Assembly (NCBI GenBank): GCA_016720935.1
Contig: JADKJP010000006.1
Location: forward strand, 744,001 to 808,000
DNA from: Bacteroidota bacterium
GTDB lineage: Bacteria; Bacteroidota; Bacteroidia; AKYH767-A; 2013-40CM-41-45
Direction: 5' to 3'
DNA length: 64,000 nt
The number at the start of each line of letters is the position of its first letter. Position 1 is the stretch's first letter. A program made the translations under genes and the position numbers. Of the stretch, positions 56,797 to 64,000 are shown piece after piece. The notes beneath the pieces were generated by a model that had not been told where the DNA came from, did not search any database, and saw only the letters and a program-made list of their open reading frames with translations.

Positions 56797-57990
56797 TTAT
56801 GATCCCGCCTCCCTCAACACCTCCCCCAAATACTCATACTGCTCCAAAGAGTTATACGCTTGCGCTGAGATGCGGATCCAGATGCGGGGATTGGAATGTG
56901 GCCAGGCGTGGATGGGGATCTGGATTTTGTATTTATTGTAGAGCATCCTGCCAAAAGGATGAGTATGATTAAAGAAATATTCAGGACGCTCGTAAGGAAT
57001 AGGTAATGGAATGGTTGAAAGGGAACCAAGCAATTCGTCCGGTGCCGGGGCTTCGGTATTAAGGGCTTGCAGGATTTTGTTCCTGCCCTGGATCAGCAAA
57101 TCATGATTGTGTTTACGTAAGGTGGGCCAGTTCTGCAGCATGGATCCCATGTATTCGATAGCGTCTGCTACACACAAGGAGGCACTGTAATCATTTGTTC
57201 CCGGCCAGAAAAATTGACCTGACCATTTTCTTTCTTCAAGAGGTCTGTCATAAGAATGTCCTGTTGTCAAAGGGAGAAAATTCTTTTGTCTGTCTTCGCG
57301 AACGTGAAGCAAAGCGGAACCTTTCGGCGAACAAATCCATTTGTGACAATTTCCTGTATAGAATTCAGCACCGATATTGTCGATATCAAGATCCAGCATG
57401 CCCGGAGCATGAGCACCATCGATGATGACAACAATTCCTTTTTCCTGTAAAATTTTCGTGAGTTTTTTGACGGGGAAAATGATTCCTGTTGCGGAAGTGA
57501 CGTGATCAATTAATGCGAGCCGGGTTTTAGGCGTGATGGCCTTTACAAAAGCATCAATAATTTCATCTTCTGTTTTCAATGGAAAGGGAACTGAAGCGGT
57601 GATTACATTCGCTTTCCATTTTTGCGCAAAAGCCAGCAAGGCATTGTTACATGCCGAGTAATTGTGATTATGCGTAAGGATTTCATCACCGGGATTCAGA
57701 CTCAGATTCTTCAAAACCAGATTCACACCGGTCGTGGCATTCGGGACAAATACGAGATCTTTTGCTTTACAGCCGGTGAATCTGGCAAGCGTTTCTTTTG
57801 ATTGCCAGGCCAATTCCTCCAGATCCTCAACCATGAAACGGACAGGATCAGATTCCATTTGGGTCCGATAAGTATTTTGCTTTTCCAGCACTTTGATTGG
57901 ACATGCGCCAAAAGAACCGTGATTGAGAAAAACTATTTCAGGGTTTAATTGCCAGTGTTTGGCGTAAGTGGAGTAGGAAGGGAAATTCAT
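56797..57990 (-). CDS. Class V aminotransferase (isopenicillin N epimerase-like)
   Basis: 397 residues from the ATG at 57990. PLP-dependent fold type I. Asp191 in VVIIDGAHAPG would bind the pyridine nitrogen and Lys217 in GNCHKWICSPKGSALL is the Schiff-base lysine. The N-terminal IVFLNHGSFGACP and the C-terminal RISAQAYNSLEQYEYL are family signatures. Close relatives are annotated isopenicillin N epimerase, but in bacteria without beta-lactam genes they act as aminotransferases, cysteine desulfurase-like enzymes or lyases of unknown substrate. The GTG at 58017 would lengthen it by nine residues. No neighbour hints at the substrate. Confidence 0.88.
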   Translation of the reverse strand: MNFPSYSTYAKHWQLNPEIVFLNHGSFGACPIKVLEKQNTYRTQMESDPVRFMVEDLEELAWQSKETLARFTGCKAKDLVFVPNATTGVNLVLKNLSLNPGDEILTHNHNYSACNNALLAFAQKWKANVITASVPFPLKTEDEIIDAFVKAITPKTRLALIDHVTSATGIIFPVKKLTKILQEKGIVVIIDGAHAPGMLDLDIDNIGAEFYTGNCHKWICSPKGSALLHVREDRQKNFLPLTTGHSYDRPLEERKWSGQFFWPGTNDYSASLCVADAIEYMGSMLQNWPTLRKHNHDLLIQGRNKILQALNTEAPAPDELLGSLSTIPLPIPYERPEYFFNHTHPFGRMLYNKYKIQIPIHAWPHSNPRIWIRISAQAYNSLEQYEYLGEVLREAGS

Positions 57991-58066
57991 GTGGCAAATG
58001 AACAAAAATTTGCGCACATGAATTTCCCTTTACTATGAATTTAACTCATTTTATGAAATGTGTGCT

Positions 58067-59085
58067 CTACCTCACGGATAATTTATACATGTGGTTTTGT
58101 GTGTTGGTAATCAACTGCAATTCATACACTCCGGAACAAAGATCCGCAGTTGAAATTTTGAAATAATTCTCGCCGGAATTGATGTTTCCATTATGAACCG
58201 TTCTTACTATTCTGCCGTTCAGATCATAGATATTTATCTTTGCGTTTTGAATTGTCGCTGAGTTAATTTTCAATTGCGTCTGGTCGGAAGCCGGATTAGG
58301 GAAAATAATTACATCTTCTCCAACTGCTGCATTAGGAATGCTTGTATTTTGAGTTCTGTAGCCAACAGCTTTTGAATAGGTCGTATTTCCCTGAGAAGTA
58401 TTGGAAGAGAATACAATTTGAAATATGGGCTCCCGGATTCCATCGGCATACCAATTATAACTTTCATTATAATCATAAGTCAATGTGATCTGACCAAAAA
58501 TATTGCTTGAATCCATTGAGGACACAATCGCTTTTATACGAAGTACATTCTGATAAGTAGCTTCCGGTAATACCAGTGAACCATAGCCATCAGCCGTTAC
58601 TTCTGAAGTTCCGGAATGATAGGATGGGAAACCAAATGCGGAACCAACTGCTTCAAAGGGATCCGTGAAAGTTGAATTGTAGGTGAACGGAAATTCTAAC
58701 ATCGTTTGCGGATCACTGAATTGTTCGAGAAAAACACTTCCGGAAATGCCGTTAAATACATACGCGTTACTTGTCACCGTATAATACATGGCCATCGTGC
58801 TGTCTATCATGTGCGCAACTGTTGTTCCCGGAAAAATGATGAGCCGGACGTGGTAGCCGGATCCACATAATTTGCAACGACAGGTGTTCCATCCGGAACA
58901 AGTGAAGAGAAATTCCATTGAACATTCGCGCCACTATTGCCTTGTAGTACTCCGGTCGTATCACAGCCTTGAGAATAAAAGATATCACCCGGTACAGGAG
59001 TACAGGAGCTGGTCAGCGTAATCTGTGCATTGCCGGTCAGTGCAATGAATACCAAACTCAGAATGGTTAGTAGAGAAGTTTTCAT
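58067..59085 (-). pseudogene. Secreted protein with T9SS type A sorting domain, one frameshift
   Basis: The N-terminal frame starts at 59085 with the signal peptide MKTSLLTILSLVFIALTGNA (cut at AQ) and is open to 58807; the second frame continues to 58067. They overlap around 58832-58836, where an A5 run (T5 on the coding strand) should have six bases to join SGSS to FFPGTTVAHMIDSTM. The corrected protein of about 338 residues has a beta-rich body (VYVFNGISGSVFLEQF-type strands, GYGSLVLPEATYQNVLRIKA) and a type A sorting domain (VIIFPNPASDQTQLKI, ending MYKLSVR). No propeller is visible. The frameshift is probably an error. Confidence 0.8.
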
Positions 59086-59579
59086 GGCTTTGGATTTAAT
59101 TTTAATTCTAATAATTTACTCTTATTTCAAAGTGAATGCAATGATTCCTGTCAGAGAATACTCCGTGCAGTTTGAGTTGCAACTGAATATTATTTTTTCG
59201 GAAGAATCAACTCTGTGGATCGTCTACAGTATTTGGTTTTATTCTATTGAAAATATGTTTATGGTTTCCTGTTTTTTCGCAGGATATTGATAAGAATTTA
59301 GAATGAAATTTCCTTTTTATTCTGAAATAATTCTGGAGAAAACAAGAGAGAAAATCCAGAATGTCTTCATGCTGATGACAAGATTGTAGAGTGGGGAATC
59401 TGGGCTTTAAATGAATATCCCATCATGGGTAATTTATTCCTCAACTCAAATCGTTTTTGTTGAAATTCATTCTGAAAATTTAAGGCACAATTATTTCACA
59501 TGAGTCTGTGAAATACACGGCAACCTCTTTTTATTCTGCGAAGGTGCCGGGAGAATTAAACAGTTTAAATGATCGAGCA
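59086..59579. other. Gap without a gene between divergent T9SS genes
   Basis: AT-rich DNA separating two divergent starts. It should hold both promoters. An 86-codon plus frame (59030-59290) overlaps the upstream gene and lacks coding character. I see no repeat of the families described elsewhere. Confidence 0.5.
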
Positions 59580-61829
59580 ATGAAAAAATTATTTACCAGG
59601 GTATTGCCAGGATGGTTCATCCTGCTATTTGCATTTGCAGCATTCACCTCAAATGCACAAACAACAACATTGATTCCCGCGAATTCCGTTTTCAAGTATC
59701 TTGACAACGGATCGAATCAGGGCACAAATTGGAGATTAGCTTCATTCAACGATGCCACCTGGTCGCAAGGCGCTGCAGAACTGGGTTTTGGAGATAGTCC
59801 TGTGACAAAAATTACAAGTGGCAAGCTGGCCTACTATTTTAGAAAAACAGTCAGCATTTCAAATCCAACACAGTATTCCAGTCTGACGCTCAAAGTGAGA
59901 CGAGATGACGGTATCGTGGTGTATGTGAACGGTACAGAAGTGTACCGCAACAACATGCCTACGGGAACAATTGCTTATAACACCAGGGCTTCGAGTACTT
60001 GTTCGGATGATGGAAGTTCTGTGTTGACAACAACATTGGCGAACTCACTTTTCATCAATGGAAATAATGTAATCGCCGCGGAAGTACACAATCGTTCAGC
60101 AAGTTCTAGCGACGTGACTTTTGAATTGCAGTTACTCGGTAATACAACAGCCGCAAGTACATGTGGAATTCCGGATGTAAATCAGTTTGGAACCTTGAAT
60201 AAAACTGCAACCTCTGCAAGTCCTTATTGGGTTGGAATATCGGGAGCGACGAGTTATAATGTAGAATACAGAATCAGAAATATTGGAGCTGCTTATTCGG
60301 CACCAATCAGTACGAGTACAACAGCACTTACAATCACCGGTTTGCAGCCTTCTTCAAATTATGAATTCATTGTTCAGTCGGTTTGTCCTTCCGGAGTGAG
60401 TGCATTTTCTCAAAGCGGATGGTTTACCACTTTGGCCGGAACCGGTACTGCATGTGATCTTCCGGCAGGTTTATCCGTGAGCAATATGGGTACAACTACA
60501 GCTACTCTGAACTGGAACACTGTTTCTGCTGCCACAAGTTATAAAGTGCAATACCGGAAATCCGGTACCACTACATGGACTTCCGCGAATGCAAGTACCA
60601 ATTCACTCGCTATATCCGGATTGACAGCGACTACATTGTATGAATTCCAGGTACAGACAGTTTGCAGTTCCGGATCAAGTGCATTTAGCTCCAGCTCTTC
60701 GTTCACGACAAATGGCACTCCGGGAATAGCTGTTCCCGCGTTTACTCACATTGTTGTAGTAATTGGAGAGAATACTAATGCAAGTTCTGTGAATGGAAGC
60801 GCTGCCGCGCCATATATCAACAGTCTTGCAAATGCAGGCGCGAAGTTTTCGAATTCTTATGCAATTACGCATCCGAGTCAGCCGAATTATCTGCAATTGT
60901 TCTCAGGTTCAAATCAGGGAGTGACAGATGATAATACACCGTCCGCGCATTTTACTTCAGCGAATCTTGCACGCGAACTGGTGAATGCCGGAAAATCTTT
61001 TATCAATTATTCAGAAGGTTTGCCTTCTGTAGGATATGATGGAGGTTCATCAGGTTTGTATGTCCGCAAACACAATGCTGTAGCGAACTGGATGGGAACA
61101 GGTACGAACCAGGTTTCTACAACCCTGAACCAACCATTCACAAGCTTCCCTACAAATTACAGTTCACTTCCGGGTGTCAGTTTTGTTATTCCTGATTTGT
61201 GTAACGATGGTCATGATGTGTGCGCCCCGATCAGTAATCGCACCACACAATTTGATCGTTGGGTTCAAAATAATCTGGATGCTTACAAACAGTATTGTGC
61301 CAACCCGGCAAACAATTCTTTGCTGATTGTTACATACGATGAAGATGATTTTACATCAACCAATAAAATCTTCACTGTGTTTTATGGTGCTCATGTTCTC
61401 ACCGGTACTTATGCGCAAACCATTAATCATTACAACGTTTTGCGTACAATTGAAGAAGCGATGGGTTTAACGACTCATGCCGGAGCTGCTGCAAGCAGTA
61501 CTTCAATTAATTATTGCTGGTCGGCCACGGCTCGTGTAGGTGAAGTACAAGGTGTGGATGCCGTTGCGGTTAAATACCAATTGCAGGTTTACCCCAATCC
61601 TGTCAACGATCTGTTGAACATAGAATTTCAAACCGAAAATACTGAGCCGGTTTCAATATCGATCTACTCACTCACCGGACAGATTGTTTATTCGAAAACT
61701 GAATCTGCAGTAAGCGGAAGCAATACGATCAGTGTAAATATGGATCAAAATAGTTTATCAAAAGGATTATATATTCTGAAACTTGATTTTTCAGGAGAAA
61801 AATATTTCCAGAGAATTATTAAGAATTAA
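59580..61829 (+). CDS. Fn3-containing phosphoesterase (acid phosphatase type) with T9SS type A sorting domain
   Basis: 749 residues from the ATG at 59580; the longer frame begins at a GTG without signal character. Signal peptide MKKLFTRVLPGWFILLFAFA. An N-terminal lectin-like beta-sandwich (residues about 30-190, YFRKTVSISNPTQYSSLTLK) is followed by two fibronectin type III domains (ASPYWVGISGATSYNVEY; TATLNWNTVSAATSYKVQYR). The phosphoesterase domain of the phospholipase C/acid phosphatase superfamily has HIVVVIGENTNASS, AITHPSQPNYLQLFSG, VIPDLCNDGHD and LLIVTYDEDDFTS, with the metal-binding residues visible. It ends with a type A sorting domain (LQVYPNPVNDLLNI, GLYILKLDFSGEKYF). It should act outside the cell on phosphate esters. 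Confidence 0.88.
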   Translation: MKKLFTRVLPGWFILLFAFAAFTSNAQTTTLIPANSVFKYLDNGSNQGTNWRLASFNDATWSQGAAELGFGDSPVTKITSGKLAYYFRKTVSISNPTQYSSLTLKVRRDDGIVVYVNGTEVYRNNMPTGTIAYNTRASSTCSDDGSSVLTTTLANSLFINGNNVIAAEVHNRSASSSDVTFELQLLGNTTAASTCGIPDVNQFGTLNKTATSASPYWVGISGATSYNVEYRIRNIGAAYSAPISTSTTALTITGLQPSSNYEFIVQSVCPSGVSAFSQSGWFTTLAGTGTACDLPAGLSVSNMGTTTATLNWNTVSAATSYKVQYRKSGTTTWTSANASTNSLAISGLTATTLYEFQVQTVCSSGSSAFSSSSSFTTNGTPGIAVPAFTHIVVVIGENTNASSVNGSAAAPYINSLANAGAKFSNSYAITHPSQPNYLQLFSGSNQGVTDDNTPSAHFTSANLARELVNAGKSFINYSEGLPSVGYDGGSSGLYVRKHNAVANWMGTGTNQVSTTLNQPFTSFPTNYSSLPGVSFVIPDLCNDGHDVCAPISNRTTQFDRWVQNNLDAYKQYCANPANNSLLIVTYDEDDFTSTNKIFTVFYGAHVLTGTYAQTINHYNVLRTIEEAMGLTTHAGAAASSTSINYCWSATARVGEVQGVDAVAVKYQLQVYPNPVNDLLNIEFQTENTEPVSISIYSLTGQIVYSKTESAVSGSNTISVNMDQNSLSKGLYILKLDFSGEKYFQRIIKN

Positions 61830-62063
61830 TTCGGTCAGGTTTAATTGCCTTCTGAGGGATCATGTGAATTGATTTTTCAGGAGGCAATTTTATTTTAATT
61901 ATACCTGGTTGAAAAAATATTGTATCACAAAGCGACACTAAGGTGACACAAAGTACACCAAGCGGTTTTGTATATAAATCATAGTGAACTTTGTGTAACA
62001 AAATTCTTCAGCAATGTTTAAAGTGCCACAATGAGCTTTTAAATAAAACCTATGGCTATAAAA

Positions 62064-62083
62064 AAAGCGGCAAAAGCCGCTTT
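62064..62083 (-). terminator. Rho-independent terminator after cphB
   Basis: AAAGCGGC (62064-62071), loop AAAA, GCCGCTTT (62076-62083): eight perfect pairs. On the minus strand it is followed by a T-run from the plus-strand AAAAAA at 62061-62066. It lies 25 bases beyond the cphB stop. Confidence 0.8.
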
Positions 62084-62107
62084 AATATTTTTTCAGAAAT
62101 TGATTTC

Positions 62108-62977
62108 TTATTTATTCACCATTGCTTCCGCGTAGAACTTACGTTCTTTAAGATCGAAATGATTTCCTTTCGCCATAACATGCACGATAAGGTTTTCAAT
62201 GGAGATAGGGGATCCTTCTTTCAGATCAGCAATGTTGGTATGGCGAATGTTATGTCCATCAATGATGATGATCAAACCTGAACCAACAGCTTCCATGTAA
62301 CGGCCTTCTGTAACGAGTACGCCAGTATCTTCTCCCAAACCAATTCCTGTACAGGAAGGGTTGGCGGCAACAGCCTGAGTGAGACGACCAAATCGTCCGC
62401 GTTTTACAAAATGAGAATCGATGATCACATCCTTCATGAAACCGAGTCCGGTTGTAATTTTCACTTCGCCTTTCAGCAAAGCTTCAGAACTGCTACCCTG
62501 GTAAATCATGGTATTTGACATGGCCATTGCACCCGCGCTTGTTCCGGCGATAACGAATCCGGTTTCGTGCATGTAGCGTTCGGAGAGTATTTCGAGAAAT
62601 TCAGTTCCGCCAAAGATGGAAGAGAGGCGCAATTGATTCCCGCCACTCATGAGTACACTGTCGCAATTCCGAATCCGTTCGAGTATTTCCGGTTTTTGAG
62701 CATCTTCACGGTTACGGATATCCATGACCCTGATTTTCTTTCCGCCCAGTTTTCCAAACGCGTCGAGATAATTTTGTCCGACTTCTTCAGGAATAGAAGA
62801 GGCACTGGTGATGACTTCAATATATGCATCGTGACCGCCTGCTTCGTGCATGATACGGCTCAGAATCTGAAGCTCAAAAAAATTAAGATTGTTTTTCTGT
62901 GCATAATTCGGTTCCGGCTCAGTGCCTTTGTCCTCATTACCACCGATGGAAAACAGCTTTCCTTTTGGGATTTCCAT
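62108..62977 (-). CDS. cphB: Cyanophycinase
   Basis: 289 residues, cytoplasmic peptidase of the S51 family. It cleaves cyanophycin (multi-L-arginyl-poly-L-aspartate) into beta-aspartyl-arginine dipeptides. The nucleophile Ser147 sits in GTSAGAMAM, preceded by LMSGGNQLRLSSIFG (the substrate and oxyanion region) and followed by LGFMKDVIIDSHFVKRGRFG with the expected His and Arg residues. The N-terminus GKLFSIGGNEDKG is typical. It is divergent from cphA, with starts 191 bases apart, as in most cyanophycin loci, and followed by a clear terminator. Confidence 0.93.
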   Translation of the reverse strand: MEIPKGKLFSIGGNEDKGTEPEPNYAQKNNLNFFELQILSRIMHEAGGHDAYIEVITSASSIPEEVGQNYLDAFGKLGGKKIRVMDIRNREDAQKPEILERIRNCDSVLMSGGNQLRLSSIFGGTEFLEILSERYMHETGFVIAGTSAGAMAMSNTMIYQGSSSEALLKGEVKITTGLGFMKDVIIDSHFVKRGRFGRLTQAVAANPSCTGIGLGEDTGVLVTEGRYMEAVGSGLIIIIDGHNIRHTNIADLKEGSPISIENLIVHVMAKGNHFDLKERKFYAEAMVNK

Positions 62978-63168
62978 AATTTAGATTAAGAATAATCGGG
63001 CGCAAAGATAAAATTCCAGTCCGAATAGAGCCCTTTTCTGACAAGTGTTTTCAACGTTTTTCCCAGCTGAAAGATTCAGAAATGAGCAATATTTCATGTT
63101 TTCTTTGACTTTTCGCAAAATCTCGCTACTTTGAACGTCTGTTATTTTGTAAAAATACCCTACCAAGT

Positions 63169-64000
63169 ATGAAAATCGTCGAAATACGCGCCATGAAAGG
63201 CCCGAATTACTGGTCAATTCGCCGCCACAAACTGATTGTGATGAAGCTGGATATTGAAGAATTGGAGGATTTGCCTACCAATAAAATCCAGGGTTTTGCT
63301 GAAAGGCTTGAGAAAACCTTTCCCACACTTTTTGAACACGAATGTTCGGAAGGACATGCAGGTGGTTTTTTTAAACGTGTTCGCGAAGGTACCTGGATGG
63401 GACATGTGATTGAACATCTTGCACTGGAGTTGCAGACACTCGCAGGGATGGATACCGGTTTTGGAAGAACTAGAAGTACCGGACAACACGGTGTGTACAA
63501 TGTCGTGTTTAGTTACATGGAAGAAAAAGTGGGTGTGTACGCGGCAAGAGCAGCAGTAAGAATTTGCGGCGAAATGGTGCATGGTGATGTCTTAAATATT
63601 GATGAGGATATCCAGCGATTGCGTGAATTGCGTGAAGAAGAACGTCTGGGTCCTTCTACAGGTTCCATTGTTGAAGAAGCGATCAAACGCAAAATTCCAT
63701 GGATCCGTCTGAACCGTCATTCTCTGGTGCAATTGGGATATGGAAAAAATCAACGTCGCATTCAGGCGACGGTGGCAAGTACAACAAGTTCTATTGCTGT
63801 TGAAGTTGCATGTGATAAAGAAGAAACAAAAAATCTTCTCGAAGCCGCATCTGTTCCTGTTCCACGTGGACGTGTTGTTTACGATGAAGAAGATCTGGAG
63901 TCGGCGATTCGTCGTATTGGTTATCCTGTAGTATTAAAGCCTGTTGGCGGAAATCACGGAAGAGGAGCAACCATCAATGTCACAACATGGGAGGATGCTG
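63169..64000 (+). CDS. cphA: Cyanophycin synthetase, N-terminal part (runs off the window)
   Basis: 277 residues are visible, starting MKIVEIRAMKGPNYWSIRRH at 63169. This is the N-terminal domain of CphA1 (also FKRVREGTWMGHVIEHLALE, TGQHGVYNVVFSYMEEKVG). The ATP-grasp domain begins near residue 230 (VPVPRGRVVYDEEDLESAIR, then YPVVLKPVGGNHGRGATINV). CphA elongates the poly-aspartate backbone and adds arginine side groups, using ATP; complete enzymes have about 870 residues with a further Mur-ligase-like domain, which must lie to the right. Its partner cphB is divergent. The polymer stores nitrogen and carbon in cytoplasmic granules. Confidence 0.93.
   Translation, partial: MKIVEIRAMKGPNYWSIRRHKLIVMKLDIEELEDLPTNKIQGFAERLEKTFPTLFEHECSEGHAGGFFKRVREGTWMGHVIEHLALELQTLAGMDTGFGRTRSTGQHGVYNVVFSYMEEKVGVYAARAAVRICGEMVHGDVLNIDEDIQRLRELREEERLGPSTGSIVEEAIKRKIPWIRLNRHSLVQLGYGKNQRRIQATVASTTSSIAVEVACDKEETKNLLEAASVPVPRGRVVYDEEDLESAIRRIGYPVVLKPVGGNHGRGATINVTTWEDA

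Noticed and set aside
1..64000. tRNA, rRNA genes and known riboswitches
   Set aside because: I found no cloverleaf-like or conserved rRNA sequence by reading; a proper tRNAscan/Infernal run would be needed to exclude them fully.

Overview
The window reads as chromosome of a Bacteroidota bacterium (Sphingobacteriia/Chitinophagia-like, probably environmental). At least twelve secreted proteins end in a type IX secretion (T9SS) C-terminal sorting domain, CarB is the short Bacteroidota form of about 940 residues, and DUF4834, YfhO and a cphA/cphB pair are present. Genus cannot be set from the sequence alone.

Layout. 1-12.5 kb: a partial reductase, a CPBP protease, a PhoD-like phosphatase, a PQQ-propeller lipoprotein, a fatty acid hydroxylase and two propeller-type T9SS proteins. 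12.5-36 kb: an accessory region of T9SS cargo genes (SBBP, Kelch and BNR propellers), nearly all on the minus strand, separated by four families of dispersed palindromic repeats. It includes a REP-associated tyrosine transposase (RAYT) between two inverted REP arrays, and small cassette-like genes. 27-43 kb: three IS256-family insertions with 8-bp target duplications. 36.9-40.7 kb: a retron operon, in transcription order phosphoribosyltransferase (PRTase), winged-helix protein, msr-msd RNA and reverse transcriptase (RT). An IS256 copy splits the RT gene. 43.5-53 kb: conserved genes carB, DUF4834, YfhO membrane protein, GT4 glycosyltransferase and asnB. 53-62 kb: a large PKD protein (T9SS type B), a class V aminotransferase and two more T9SS proteins, one a phosphoesterase. 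62-64 kb: divergent cyanophycinase and cyanophycin synthetase, the latter running off the right edge.

How the parts relate. The T9SS proteins are cargo only; no secretion machinery is present. cphA and cphB make and break down the nitrogen store cyanophycin. YfhO, GT4 and AsnB resemble a cell-envelope glycan segment. The retron matches the known anti-phage architecture with a PRTase effector (type III as I recall it) but is inactive here because its RT is interrupted.

Caution. At least eight genes, including carB, which should be intact, carry single-base frameshifts, mostly in homopolymer runs. Residual indel errors in the consensus are likely, so 'pseudogene' below mostly means frame broken in this sequence.
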